Of a stretch of 64,000 nucleotides of DNA, positions 1-8,950 are shown piece by piece. The stretch's first letter is position 1, and each line of letters opens with the position of its first letter. Where the stretch lies: positions 62,001-126,000 of the forward strand of contig NZ_JAKRND010000002.1 of assembly GCF_022347285.1 (NCBI RefSeq), written 5' to 3'. The notes beneath the pieces were generated by a model. That model was not told where the DNA came from, made no database searches, and worked only from the letters and a program-made list of their open reading frames with translations. Source of the DNA: Corynebacterium sp. ACRPH (GTDB lineage: Bacteria; Actinomycetota; Actinomycetes; Mycobacteriales; Mycobacteriaceae). Position numbers and translations under genes: made by a program.

Positions 1-1547
1 ACCTCGTCGGTGATCTGCCCGTCCACAACCTTGCGGTACGGAGTCTCGATGAAGCCGAACGGGTTCACACGAGCGTAGGAGGAAAGGGAGCCGATCAGAC
101 CAATGTTCGGACCCTCAGGAGTCTCAATCGGGCACATGCGGCCGTAGTGAGACGGGTGAACGTCGCGGACTTCCAGGCCGGCGCGCTCACGGGACAGACC
201 GCCCGGACCCAGCGCAGACAGGCGGCGCTTGTGGGTCAGGCCGGACAGGGAGTTGTTCTGGTCCAGGAACTGCGACAGCTGGGAGGTGCCGAAGAACTCG
301 CGGATGGCCGCGGAGACCGGGCGAACGTTGATCAGGGAGGTCGGCGTGATGGACTCCGCATCCTGGGTGGTCATGCGCTCGCGCACAACACGCTCCATGC
401 GGGACAGACCCACGCGAACCTGGTTCTGGATCAGCTCGCCGACGGTACGCAGACGACGGTTGCCGAAGTGGTCGATGTCATCGGTATCGATCGGGATTTC
501 GGTGCCGTCCGGGGAGGTCATGGACTTCTCACCGGCGTGCAGGCGCACCAGGTACTCGATGGTGGTCAGGATGTCCTCTTCCGTGAGGGTCATCACGCCA
601 TCGGTATCGCCACCCAGGCCCAGCTTGCGGTTGACCTTGTAGCGGCCAACCTTGGCCAGGTCGTAGCGCTTCGCCTTGAAGAAGGAGTTCTCCAGCAAAG
701 CCTGCGCGGAGTCGCGCGTCGGGGACTCGCCCGGGCGCTGCTTGCGGTAGATCTCCAGCAGGGCCTCGTCGGTGTTGTCCACGCCGTCCTTTTCGAGGGT
801 GGACATCATCAGCTCGGAGAAGCCGAAGCGGTCGGTGATCTCCTGCGTGGTCAGGCCCAGCGCCTTCAGTAGCACGGTTACCGGCTGGCGACGCTTGCGG
901 TCGATGCGCACGCCGACGGTGTCGCGCTTGTCCACGTCGAACTCGAGCCATGCACCGCGGGAGGGGATCACCTTCACGGAGTGCAGGGGACGCTCGGTGG
1001 ATGCGTCGATGGAGGCGTCGAAGTACACGCCCGGGGAACGGACGAGCTGGGAGACAACGACACGCTCGGTGCCGTTGATGATGAACGTGCCCTTGTCGGT
1101 CATCATCGGGAAGTCACCGATGAAGACCGTCTGGGACTTGATCTCACCAGACATGGAGTTGGTGAATTCCGCGGTCACGTACAGCGGTGCCGCGTAGTTG
1201 ATGTCCTTATCCTTCGCCTCGTCGATGGTGGACTTCACGTCATCGAAGCGGGGCTCGGACAGGGTGAGGGACATGTTCTCGGAGTAGTCCTCGATCGGAG
1301 AGAGCTCCTCGAGAATCTCCTCGAGTCCGCTCATGATGCGGACGTCCTCCCCTGCCTCTGCTTGGGCGCGGGCACGCCATTCAGGCGTGCCAACGAGCCA
1401 AGCGAAGGACTCTCGTTGGAGGTCAAGAAGGCCTGGAACCTCAATCGGAGCGTCGATCTTCGCAAAGCTGTGTCGCTGCGGAGCTCCGGGAATTCCGGCC
1501 ACTGAGCTGGTCTGGCGGGAGACTGCCAAGATGGGTCCTTCCAGCAC
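1..1547 (-). CDS. rpoB: RNA polymerase beta subunit, N-terminal 515 residues (gene runs off the left edge)
   Basis: Catalytic beta subunit of RNA polymerase. Only the 5' part is in the window; the rest, and presumably rpoC, lie to the left. The GTG start at 1547 opens with [12 protein letters not shown], the usual corynebacterial N-terminus. The rifampicin cluster is at residues 417-444 ([15 protein letters not shown], then [15 protein letters not shown]). H439 and S444, equivalent to E. coli H526 and S531, are wild type, but residue 428 is Leu where E. coli and M. tuberculosis have Met515. The segment ends at [19 protein letters not shown] promoter and structured leader lie upstream at 1548-1839. 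Confidence 0.97.
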   Translation of the reverse strand, partial: MLEGPILAVSRQTSSVAGIPGAPQRHSFAKIDAPIEVPGLLDLQRESFAWLVGTPEWRARAQAEAGEDVRIMSGLEEILEELSPIEDYSENMSLTLSEPRFDDVKSTIDEAKDKDINYAAPLYVTAEFTNSMSGEIKSQTVFIGDFPMMTDKGTFIINGTERVVVSQLVRSPGVYFDASIDASTERPLHSVKVIPSRGAWLEFDVDKRDTVGVRIDRKRRQPVTVLLKALGLTTQEITDRFGFSELMMSTLEKDGVDNTDEALLEIYRKQRPGESPTRDSAQALLENSFFKAKRYDLAKVGRYKVNRKLGLGGDTDGVMTLTEEDILTTIEYLVRLHAGEKSMTSPDGTEIPIDTDDIDHFGNRRLRTVGELIQNQVRVGLSRMERVVRERMTTQDAESITPTSLINVRPVSAAIREFFGTSQLSQFLDQNNSLSGLTHKRRLSALGPGGLSRERAGLEVRDVHPSHYGRMCPIETPEGPNIGLIGSLSSYARVNPFGFIETPYRKVVDGQITDE

Positions 1548-1810
1548 AACATCGGTCGGGCACTACGTGGTGGAGCTGTAGTGCGCGGCCGTGATTGTGT
1601 GTGTACGGTCTCGTGATGGTCGATTTAGTTGGATTTTCCCTGCCAAACTATCCCCACGCAGAAACGACTAAACGACCTTGTCAAATGGCCTTTTTGGCTC
1701 GTTTGGCAAAGTCTGCTTCATGTGTAATGTCTTCACATCACTTCTGCGTAGCTTTGTAGTCGTTTCGTTGTAGCCGATAGCTCAACAAATCAAATCCAGC
1801 GCAACGAACT
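1548..1810 (-). promoter_or_regulatory. long rpoB 5' leader with overlapping alternative inverted repeats
   Basis: About 260 nt without a gene between the rpoB start and its likely promoter. TAGTCGTTTCTGCGT (downstream in the transcript, plus-strand 1656-1670) can pair with GAAACGACTA (1757-1766) or with ACGCAGAA (1742-1749). The two pairings share bases, so they exclude each other. I see no terminator-like T run. An attenuator or RNA-stability role is inference. Confidence 0.4.
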
Positions 1811-1839
1811 ATCCTATAGCATCGCTGCGCGAATGTCTA
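1811..1839 (-). promoter_or_regulatory. candidate rpoB promoter
   Basis: Minus strand: -35 TAGACA (1839-1834), 17-bp spacer, -10 TAGGAT (1816-1811). It overlaps the last codon of the DUF3068 gene and predicts a start near 1804. It is the best sigma-A-like match in the gap. Confidence 0.45.
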
Positions 1840-2964
1840 GGCTTCCTCAGCCGGGCTCTCAGGGTGCTTCTCTGCCCGGCGCTCATTCCGGCGCTCCGCC
1901 CTACGCTTAGCGCGCCGCCACAGGACCAGCACCACGGATGCTGCTGCCACAATAACACCCGCGACAATCAATGCAACCCCCCATTTATCGGTGTGGCGCT
2001 GTCCGCTGACCTCCATGGCCTGATCCAGCATGGACTGCGTCACTCGCTGCGGGGTCTTGCCATGGAACTGCAGCAGGTTCTGCACGTCCTTACCGGAGTC
2101 GTCGCGGTACGTGTCCTTCACGTTCTCCTCCACGCTCACCAGCAGGCCGGACTTCGGCTCTACCGCCAGCTCGCGCCAGCCTTCGTGGAACAGCTGAGCG
2201 CGCTGTGGCTTGCCGTCCTCCCCTTCAACGGTGATAGTGTTGCGCACTCCCGCGTACTCCTTGGCCACGGAGGTTGCCTGGATCTCCTGGCGGAAGACGT
2301 ACAGCTCGTGCTCGCGCCCGTCAGCGGTGGTGACATTGCGGGTGCCGGTGAACTCCGCAGGCAGCGCGCGACGTAGCGTCATATCGAAATAGTCGTAAGA
2401 GCGCTGCTCAGTACCCTGCGGGAACTTGGCCCAGTAACCGGCGATCTCGCCGTCGGTGGCCGGGGTAGCGGGCGTGTCCGAGACCTTCGCATTACCCTTC
2501 GCCTCGCCCGTGCGACGATCCACGGTAAAGCTCCAGACTTGTGCGTCCAGCAGCGATTCCAGGTCGTCCTCCACGTCCGTGCGCGCGGTGGTCACGCCGA
2601 CGCGCGCGCTGGCTTCCTCATCGGTGGCGGGCTCCTCGAGCGTGATCTTGAACTGACGGTTGACCGGCGCCGTCACGTCCTCTTTACCATCCAGCCCTTG
2701 GTAGTTCGGGCCGATGACCGCCGCTGGGTCGTTCAGGGTAAGCGTTGTCGCGGCCAGGTCTAGAGGCACGGCCTTGTCGTTCGATACAACCTTTGGGAGC
2801 ATGACGCCCACAGTGATCAGCGCTACGCCAATCAGCGCACCGAGCGCACCCAGGATGTAGAGGCCTTTGCCGGAGCCCTTTTTATTCGTCACTTCTCTGC
2901 CACCATCTGCGATTAGATCAGTTTTAGCTACCCGCGCACCCGGAGAACTGGGCACACGATTCAA
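1837..2964 (-). CDS. DUF3068 (PorA-family-like) membrane protein
   Basis: A 375-residue protein with one membrane segment at about 35-57, a large extracytoplasmic domain, a second segment at about 326-348 and a highly basic cytoplasmic tail (WRRAKRRAERRNERR). This is the DUF3068 architecture. The position between rplL and rpoB is typical of corynebacteria. A GTG at 2889 (VTNKKG) is an alternative start that would shorten the N-terminal tail by 25 residues. Function is unknown; the two-anchor topology suggests a cell-envelope role. Confidence 0.8.
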   Translation of the reverse strand: MNRVPSSPGARVAKTDLIADGGREVTNKKGSGKGLYILGALGALIGVALITVGVMLPKVVSNDKAVPLDLAATTLTLNDPAAVIGPNYQGLDGKEDVTAPVNRQFKITLEEPATDEEASARVGVTTARTDVEDDLESLLDAQVWSFTVDRRTGEAKGNAKVSDTPATPATDGEIAGYWAKFPQGTEQRSYDYFDMTLRRALPAEFTGTRNVTTADGREHELYVFRQEIQATSVAKEYAGVRNTITVEGEDGKPQRAQLFHEGWRELAVEPKSGLLVSVEENVKDTYRDDSGKDVQNLLQFHGKTPQRVTQSMLDQAMEVSGQRHTDKWGVALIVAGVIVAAASVVLVLWRRAKRRAERRNERRAEKHPESPAEEA

Positions 2965-2993
2965 TATTTGTCACTTAAGCGTAGCAAGACAAC

Positions 2994-3032
2994 AAAAAAC
3001 CGCCGGCAATCACGAAATGTGATTGCCAGCGG
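2994..3032 (-). terminator. rho-independent terminator after rplL
   Basis: 14-bp stem (3000-3013 with 3019-3032, one mismatch), 5-nt loop, then six T on the minus strand. It separates rplJL from the DUF3068 gene. Confidence 0.9.
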
Positions 3033-3087
3033 CTCTGATTGGCCTGCACAGTCGGCGCTAGGCCGAAGTGCAGGAAGTAAGGCGAGC

Positions 3088-3474
3088 TTACTTGAGGGAG
3101 ACCTTTGCGCCAGCCTCTTCCAGCTTGGTCTTAGCAGCCTCAGCGTCATCCTTGGAAGCACCCTCCAGGATAGCCTTCGGAGCACCCTCAACCAGCTCCT
3201 TGGCCTCCTTCAGGCCCAGGCCGGAGACGATCTCGCGGACAACCTTAATAACGCCGATCTTCTTAGCGCCTGCGTCCTCTAGAACGACGTCGAACTCGTC
3301 CTTCTCCTCAGCAGCAGCGCCGCCCTCAGCGCCCGGAGCAGCAGCAACGGCAGCAACCGGAGCAGCAGCGGTGACGTCGAAGACCTCTTCGAATTCCTTA
3401 ACGAACTCAGACAGCTCGATGAGGGTCATTTCCTTGAAAGCCTCGATGAGCTCGTCCTTGGTGAGCTTAGCCAT
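3088..3474 (-). CDS. rplL: 50S ribosomal protein L7/L12
   Basis: 128 residues. The N-terminal dimerisation helix region ([13 protein letters not shown]) is followed by an Ala/Gly-rich hinge (about 40-60) and the conserved C-terminal factor-binding domain ([30 protein letters not shown]). It forms the ribosomal stalk with L10. The start at 3474 is set by the AAAGGA site just upstream; a longer in-frame reading to 3534 only adds non-homologous residues. It lies 94 nt downstream of rplJ and is probably co-transcribed. Confidence 0.98.
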   Translation of the reverse strand: MAKLTKDELIEAFKEMTLIELSEFVKEFEEVFDVTAAAPVAAVAAAPGAEGGAAAEEKDEFDVVLEDAGAKKIGVIKVVREIVSGLGLKEAKELVEGAPKAILEGASKDDAEAAKTKLEEAGAKVSLK

Positions 3475-3568
3475 GATGGCATCCTTTCGTAGTTGCGCCG
3501 GTGGGCCGAAAAGTGTTGGCGGCCCGGCCGGCAAATTGTTTTATGTCTTATGTATGAGCGGAGGGAAC

Positions 3569-4084
3569 TTACTGTTCCTTCTTCTCCTGCAGTGCAGCGG
3601 CCAGGCGTGCAACCTGGGATGCTGGTGCGTTGAACAGGCCTGCGGCCTTTGCCAAGGAACCCTGCATGGCACCGGCCAGCTTGGCCAGCGTGGTTTCGCG
3701 ATTGTCCAGCTCGGCGATTGCCTCAACCTGAGCTGCATCAATCGTGGCACCGTCCATGTAGCCACCCTTGATCACGAAGTTCTTGTGATCCTTGCCGAAG
3801 TCCTTCATGGCCTTCGCAGCGTCCACGGCCTCGCCGTTGACGAATGCGATTGCGGTAGGACCGGTCAGCAGGGACTCATCAAGCTCAATGCCGGCTTCGC
3901 GTGCAGCCAGCTTGATCATGGTGTTCTTGGCGACGGAGTAGGTAACGTCCGAACCCAGTGCGCGACGCAGCTCGGTGGTCTCAGCCACGGACAGGCCACG
4001 GTACTCGGTCAACAGAGTGGACTGTGCCTGCTCGAAGCGTGCCTTGAGCTCTTCCAGCGAAGCGGTGTTCTTCGGATTAGCCAT
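3569..4084 (-). CDS. rplJ: 50S ribosomal protein L10
   Basis: 171 residues starting [13 protein letters not shown], with the conserved [15 protein letters not shown] and NTMIKLAA segments, and an Ala-rich C-terminal helix that binds L7/L12. ATG 4084 is preceded by a strong GGAAGGAGG site, so the in-frame extension to 4162 is not used. In bacteria L10 with L7/L12 represses its own operon by binding the mRNA leader; a leader of that type lies upstream at 4177-4380. Confidence 0.98.
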   Translation of the reverse strand: MANPKNTASLEELKARFEQAQSTLLTEYRGLSVAETTELRRALGSDVTYSVAKNTMIKLAAREAGIELDESLLTGPTAIAFVNGEAVDAAKAMKDFGKDHKNFVIKGGYMDGATIDAAQVEAIAELDNRETTLAKLAGAMQGSLAKAAGLFNAPASQVARLAAALQEKKEQ

Positions 4085-4176
4085 ACTCTCGCCTCCTTCC
4101 TGATGTTTACGGTGTACGTTTTTGCAGTACGTCCACCGACGATCATTGTTGAAGGGCAACACTGTACATAAACGAC

Positions 4177-4380
4177 AAAGCGCCTCGCGTTTCCGGCGTT
4201 TTACGCAAGAAGCACAAGGCGCATTCGTAGGATCCCCGGCTTTCTAGGGCTGGAATCCGATCCGAACGTCTAATCGTGTTACCTGCGTGGGCCGTCATCT
4301 ATGACGATGATCCTTCAATCTCCTGCCCACTCTCCCCCATTAAGGTTCGCGCGGACGGTGATGACCGACGGTCTTCGGTG
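4177..4380 (-). promoter_or_regulatory. L10 (rplJ) mRNA leader with terminal hairpin
   Basis: The 468-nt gap between rplJ and the lipase gene holds an RNA leader on the minus strand. It begins near CCGAAGACCGTCGG (4380-4367), contains GACGGCCCACGCAGG (about 4297-4283), and ends in a long hairpin (4180-4185 with 4217-4222, plus inner pairing) followed by TTTG. Arrangement and core motifs match the autoregulatory L10 leader of actinobacteria. The remaining 4386-4538 holds TTGACT boxes but no promoter I can assign firmly. Confidence 0.7.
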
Positions 4381-4538
4381 AAAACTTGACGTTGCTGATC
4401 TCGTTGTTGATCTAGTCAAACTTCCTCGAAGGAGGTTACACCCCTGCCACCCCTTCCTCCAAATCGCTGTTTTTTCTTTCTGACGCCACCCTGCGCGAGA
4501 AATTATTTCGTTTCCAAAACTGGGGCTGCGAGTTTGAT

Positions 4539-4544
4539 TAGCCT
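4539..4544 (+). promoter_or_regulatory. -10 element of the lipase gene
   Basis: TAGCCT ends 8 nt before ATG 4553, the spacing expected of a near-leaderless transcript. No clear -35. Confidence 0.4.
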
Positions 4545-4552
4545 TGGGGTTC

Positions 4553-5473
4553 ATGGACGCATTCATCCCGAAGTTCCTATCCAGCCTACGACGCGACAAT
4601 CCACTGCCGGAGGGCGTCAATAAGTTCGACACACCGCTAGAAGGCAAGACACCGACGGTGCTGATCCACGGCACGTGGCTCAACGCATATAACACGTGGG
4701 ACTACGTGGCCAAGCACCTCATTGTGGCAGGTCACCCAGTGTTCGCCGTGAATTACGGCAAGGACCGCTCCGCCTTCACGGGCAAGGCCCCGGGCGTGTA
4801 CGCCAACAACTTCCTGCGCACCTCCCAGAAGGAGGTTGCGGCCTTCATCGACGAGGTGATCGAGCGCACGGGCGCGAAGAAGGTGAACTTGGTCGGCCAC
4901 TCGCAGGGCGTGGCGCAGGCGCGGCTGTACCTTTCCGATTCCGGCGGCGCCGACCGGGCGGATGTGGCGCGCAACAAGGTGGATCGCCTGGTGGGCGTGG
5001 GCCCTGCGCACCACGGCACCACCCTGTCCGGCATCTCGACCCTGGGCGACAAAATCGACCCGAATAACAAGCTCGCGGGGTTCCTGGAGAAGTTCCTGGG
5101 TGGCGCAGCGATCGACCAGCGCTTCGGCAGCGAGTTTGGTGAACACCTGAACCGCGATGGGGATACCACCCCGGGCGTGGACTACACGATGATCACCGCG
5201 AAGTACGACGGTATTGCCACTCCTCGTTTGAAGCAGGTGATGGTCGCCGGGGAGGGCGCGCGGGTGCGCAACCTGAGCGTACAGGACAACAACCCGCTGG
5301 ATCTATCCGGCCACCTGGCGATGCTGTACTCGCCGCGTGTGGTCGATCTGATTCTGGAGGCGCTGGAGCCGGGAGAAGACGGCCCGGCTACTTACCGCGC
5401 CGCCCATCCGCTGAAGCGCGGAGTGGTGCTTCCTATGATGGGCGAGTTCCGGCTGCCGGGGCGGCGAGCTTAG
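4553..5473 (+). CDS. class 2 lipase / alpha-beta hydrolase
   Basis: 306 residues of the Lipase_2 (PF01674) type. The oxyanion motif VLIHGTW lies near residue 36 and the nucleophile elbow GHSQG near 120. Then follow VGVGPAHHGTT, a segment typical of triacylglycerol lipases, and a late His in LSGHLAMLY. No signal peptide is visible, so it is probably cytosolic, unlike many secreted relatives. ATG 4553 is chosen over TTG 4544 because of the -10 spacing. The 3' end overlaps the convergent surface-protein gene by 4 bp. Confidence 0.85.
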   Translation: MDAFIPKFLSSLRRDNPLPEGVNKFDTPLEGKTPTVLIHGTWLNAYNTWDYVAKHLIVAGHPVFAVNYGKDRSAFTGKAPGVYANNFLRTSQKEVAAFIDEVIERTGAKKVNLVGHSQGVAQARLYLSDSGGADRADVARNKVDRLVGVGPAHHGTTLSGISTLGDKIDPNNKLAGFLEKFLGGAAIDQRFGSEFGEHLNRDGDTTPGVDYTMITAKYDGIATPRLKQVMVAGEGARVRNLSVQDNNPLDLSGHLAMLYSPRVVDLILEALEPGEDGPATYRAAHPLKRGVVLPMMGEFRLPGRRA

Positions 5474-8079
5474 CGAGACTCCTCACCGTCCCAAACCTCT
5501 TCGTCTGCGATGCCCTCTGCATAGGCCTGCTCAGCACGGTCGCGACTGATTTCCCTGTAGGCCTGCAGCAGTTGCAGGGTATGGGCACGCTGCATGTTGC
5601 GGGCCGCTACGAAGAAGAGGAGCGCTCCGCCGAGCAGCCCCATCAGGCCGAGCCCCAGTAGGAAGCCGGTCGTCCAGCCACCGCCGGTAAGGGAATCTAT
5701 AAAGGACTCTACGGCGGTTTTCTCAGTGTCTACGTTCTGCGCATCATTCGTGTTTGCGGCCCCGTCTACATTCTGCTGCCCTTGGGCGGCGTTGATGCGA
5801 TGGATGCCACCGGCACCGCCTGCTTCGCCTTCCACAGCCTCGGCCTCGGCTTCTACTTCGCCACCGTCTGCGACCGCAGCGCCGTCGGCAGACCCAGATG
5901 AACTGTCGGAGCTACTCGAGCCGGCAGAACCACTGGAACCAGCCCCCGTGGATTCGGCTCCACTAGCCGTGCCGTGGTTATCCGATGCGGCGCTGGTACC
6001 GGAGGGTGCTGCACCAGAACTCTTGCCGGCAGAGTTGTTGCTAGCGACGCCGGCCGCCGAGGAATCTCCGGTGCCGGCACCACCAGCCGCCCCGGTGGAA
6101 GGATTCTGCTGTGCCTTGCGGTTTCCGCGCAGCGCCTCGATGCCACCGACGATCTCGTCCATGTACTTGCCGAGCTTCGCGTTTTCGCTGTCTAGGTGCT
6201 TCTGAAACTCCTGGAGTTCCTCCAGGCCAGACTTCCCACTGCCCGTATCGTCCCCGCACGAATCCTTGATGACGAAGAAGGTCTCTAGCTCCTTATCGAA
6301 CTTCTTGCCGTCCACAGCAGTGCCCTGGTAGCGGAAGACTACGCGGTACGCGCCCGGCTTGGTGAAGAAGAACTGCTGATGGTCGTGCGCTCCAACCGCA
6401 TAGCTGACCTTGTGCTCACGGTGCTCGGAATCCAGACGCAGGCTGACACTACCCAACCCATTGTCCGACAGAGTCACCATGCGACCGGGACCTTCAAAGT
6501 CCTTGATGGTCACGTCCACGCCCTGCTTAGCCGAGTTCAGGTGCTCGGTGGAAAAGCCCAGCCACGGGACGTTCGGGTTCTCCTGCTGTGCCTGCGGAAG
6601 TGCGTATGCGGTCTCCCCCAGTTCCTCCTGGTAATCCTGCGGGACTCCAACCTTGGCCTTCGGACTGTTGACTAGGAAAATGAAGCTGCCGGACTCGCGC
6701 TCCTGCACATTCGCGGGATCGGATCCGTCCTTCAGGAAGGTGTGCGGATCCGCGTCAGATTCGTCCGAGGTTCCCACGCCCATGTCCATGTGGCCCTTAG
6801 GAATCACGGCGCGCTCTGTCCCCTGCCCTTCACCGAAGGCATCGTTGACCTCGCTACGGACCTCGTCGTCGGAGATTTCCTCAGGGGCTTCGCACGTCGG
6901 CGCTGGCTTGTCGGTGCCATCGCTCGGATCTTCCTCGTCACCCGGCGTCTCGTTTTCGCCTGGCTGCTCGGGGTCTTCGGGCTGCTCAGGGGCTCCAGGT
7001 TGCTCGGGGTCTTCGGGCTGCTCGGGCTGCTCTGGCTCTCCAGGTTGATCTTGATCTCCCGGCTTGCCCGGCTCCAGCGGCGCGATCGGTTTCTTGATCT
7101 CGTTCAACCCAGTAGTCGTGCCCTCCGGCAGGCCAACCTGCTTGTCGGAACCAACCAGCCAGTTGATGGTGCGCGCTGCGGACTTCACGGTAGAGCCGTC
7201 CTTCTTCTTGACGTCCCACTGCATCGTCAGCTGATACAGGCCCGGCTTAGAGAAGGTCCAACCGAAGTGTCCGTGCCCGCCGACCTCGTAGTCGTAGTCC
7301 TTCAAACCGCCCTTGGTGGACAGCACGCGCTCCGGGGTAGGCGTACCGGAGTTGTGGAAGAAAACCTCCATGTCGCCGGGGCCGGAGAACTTCTTCATAT
7401 GGAAGTGGAGATTTGGCTCGGCGAAATCCTTCGGCACCTCGATCTCGTGTGCCGGGTCAAAAGCACCCAGGCCCGCCCAGATCGGGCGCCATTGGTTAGT
7501 GAAGTCCGCGTTCTGCGGGGCATGCCACAGCACCGTGCCGGGCTTGCCTAGGAAGGACAGCGCCTTCTTGTTCGGCACCTTGATGCGGGAGGCTTCCTTG
7601 CCATCGATCGCGTCGGGTGCCAGTCGCAGACAGACGCCATCGGCGGGCACGGGCTGCTGCCCATCGACGACCATCACGTCCGGCTTGCCCTTGTTATACG
7701 TTCCGTAAATCGCATCCACGTGGGCGTTGTACAGCAGCTTCCTGCCCGCACAAACGTGCGTCTTTCCGGTGGCCGGATTCTTCACGTCCTTGCCGACGGT
7801 TGGTCCGTCACTGGTCGTTCCGGGCTTATGCCCTGTCGGTGTTGCTTGCGCACGCTGCAACACCTCGGCGGTGCGGTGATCACTGGTTAGTGGTGACGCC
7901 GCATTCCAGGCGCCGGCCACCACGGTTAACACCAGCACGCCCAATACCGCCAGGGTGGACTTGGCTGCCCACATCATCCGATCGGCCCTGTTTTGGCTGT
8001 GTTTGAGCTGCTTAAGCAGTTTAAGCTCAGCCTGCTGCCGCTTGGCCAGCTGCTGAAAGAGTTCATCTTTTTTATGCAT
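5470..8079 (-). CDS. large membrane-anchored surface protein with two TIGR03769-type domains
   Basis: 869 residues. A 40-residue cytoplasmic N-terminus that looks helical is followed by a membrane segment at about 41-61. Surface domain 1 spans about 110-310 (GPGDMEVF, GHGHFGWTFSKPG). A Pro/Glu-rich linker is at 334-395. Domain 2 spans about 430-606 (GHMDMG, ALPQ, VPWLGF, GPGRM, HDHQQFFFTKPG). A Ser/Gly/Ala-rich stalk is at 655-790, a second membrane segment at about 802-825, and a 40-residue acidic cytoplasmic tail follows. It resembles transporter-associated repeat proteins (TIGR03773). It is last in the operon, and its ATG overlaps the permease stop by 8 nt, which implies translational coupling. 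The ligand is unknown; a role in metal or metal-carrier capture is inferred from context. Confidence 0.85.
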   Translation of the reverse strand: MHKKDELFQQLAKRQQAELKLLKQLKHSQNRADRMMWAAKSTLAVLGVLVLTVVAGAWNAASPLTSDHRTAEVLQRAQATPTGHKPGTTSDGPTVGKDVKNPATGKTHVCAGRKLLYNAHVDAIYGTYNKGKPDVMVVDGQQPVPADGVCLRLAPDAIDGKEASRIKVPNKKALSFLGKPGTVLWHAPQNADFTNQWRPIWAGLGAFDPAHEIEVPKDFAEPNLHFHMKKFSGPGDMEVFFHNSGTPTPERVLSTKGGLKDYDYEVGGHGHFGWTFSKPGLYQLTMQWDVKKKDGSTVKSAARTINWLVGSDKQVGLPEGTTTGLNEIKKPIAPLEPGKPGDQDQPGEPEQPEQPEDPEQPGAPEQPEDPEQPGENETPGDEEDPSDGTDKPAPTCEAPEEISDDEVRSEVNDAFGEGQGTERAVIPKGHMDMGVGTSDESDADPHTFLKDGSDPANVQERESGSFIFLVNSPKAKVGVPQDYQEELGETAYALPQAQQENPNVPWLGFSTEHLNSAKQGVDVTIKDFEGPGRMVTLSDNGLGSVSLRLDSEHREHKVSYAVGAHDHQQFFFTKPGAYRVVFRYQGTAVDGKKFDKELETFFVIKDSCGDDTGSGKSGLEELQEFQKHLDSENAKLGKYMDEIVGGIEALRGNRKAQQNPSTGAAGGAGTGDSSAAGVASNNSAGKSSGAAPSGTSAASDNHGTASGAESTGAGSSGSAGSSSSDSSSGSADGAAVADGGEVEAEAEAVEGEAGGAGGIHRINAAQGQQNVDGAANTNDAQNVDTEKTAVESFIDSLTGGGWTTGFLLGLGLMGLLGGALLFFVAARNMQRAHTLQLLQAYREISRDRAEQAYAEGIADEEVWDGEESR
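6965..7023 (-). repeat. coding tandem repeat, 36-bp period
   Basis: Identical 23-bp copies at 6965-6987 and 7001-7023 encode the EQPEDPEQPG linker of the 869-residue surface protein. The region is likely length-variable. Confidence 0.8.
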
Positions 8080-8950
8080 CAGTAGCTACCACCTGTGAGG
8101 GGTTGTTGGATTGCCGGGCGGCGCGAATGGGCGTCGCCACAAAGAAAGAAAAGAGGAAAACAACGGTGAGCACCAGGACGATGGTTGCGCCCGTGGGCAC
8201 ATCGATCGCCCAAGACACGTACACGCCGAGGAAGGAACCGACCATGCCTATCACGGCGCTGAGGCTCATCATCACGACCAGTCGGTCGGTCCAGAGTCGC
8301 GCTGCCGCGGCCGGGGTGATCAGCAGTGCGAGCACTAGAATGTTGCCGACGGTGCGAACAGACATCACCACGGCGGCGGTGACGGCGAGGTAAAGGACCA
8401 CGTCGATCAGCAACACACGGATGCCCATGGCAGCGGCGGTTTCGCGGTCGACGGAGACCGCCACGATCTCCTTGTGCAGCGCTGCCACGGCCAGAATCAC
8501 GACCGCGCCGACAACAGCGCTGAAGATGATGTCGGAATTGGATACGCCCGTGATCGAGCCGAAAAGGAAGCTATTCAGGCTGGCCGTGTAGCCCTGCACC
8601 TTCGAGATCACCACCAGACCCAGGGCGAAGGCGGCGGCGAAGAAGATGCCGATGATCGTGTCCTCTTTCACGCGCCTGCGCTGCGAGAACAGGGCGATCA
8701 GCAGGGCCACCACGGCACCGGCCAACGCTCCGCCGGCGATCACCGAGAACTGCAGGGCGAAAGCAATAGCCAAGCCCGGGAACACGGCATGCGCGACCGC
8801 ATCGCCGATGAACGCCATGCCGCGCAGCACCACGTGCGTGCCGATCACTCCACAGACCAGCGCGGAGAGAACCGCCACCAGCAGCGCCTTCGGCAGGAAG
8901 GCCAGGGCGGGATTCGTCAGGTCGGCGAGGAACTGGGAGAAGGAGATCAC
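8072..8950 (-). CDS. ABC transporter permease, ABC-3 (ZnuB/MntB) family, anchored-repeat system
   Basis: 292 residues with about eight hydrophobic segments. Family motifs include GMAFIGDAVAHAVFPG near the N-terminus, FGSITGVS, and GNILVLALLITPAAAARL, which is typical of Zn/Mn/Fe permeases (TIGR03770 group). The start is GTG 8950, overlapping the ATPase stop as GTGA. An in-frame extension to 9442 only re-reads the ATPase gene and is not real. It should form the membrane channel with the neighbouring ATPase and the domain-inserted binding protein. Confidence 0.92.
   Translation of the reverse strand: MISFSQFLADLTNPALAFLPKALLVAVLSALVCGVIGTHVVLRGMAFIGDAVAHAVFPGLAIAFALQFSVIAGGALAGAVVALLIALFSQRRRVKEDTIIGIFFAAAFALGLVVISKVQGYTASLNSFLFGSITGVSNSDIIFSAVVGAVVILAVAALHKEIVAVSVDRETAAAMGIRVLLIDVVLYLAVTAAVVMSVRTVGNILVLALLITPAAAARLWTDRLVVMMSLSAVIGMVGSFLGVYVSWAIDVPTGATIVLVLTVVFLFSFFVATPIRAARQSNNPSQVVATDA

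Noticed and set aside
3068..4171. Long plus-strand reading frame opposite rplL and rplJ
   Set aside because: It is antisense to two certain ribosomal protein genes, has no ribosome site and looks like a codon-bias shadow.
6900..7060. Tandem DNA repeat as a CRISPR array or mobile element
   Set aside because: Only two 23-bp copies with a 36-bp period, in frame, coding for a Pro/Glu linker. There are no spacers of the kind seen in CRISPR arrays.
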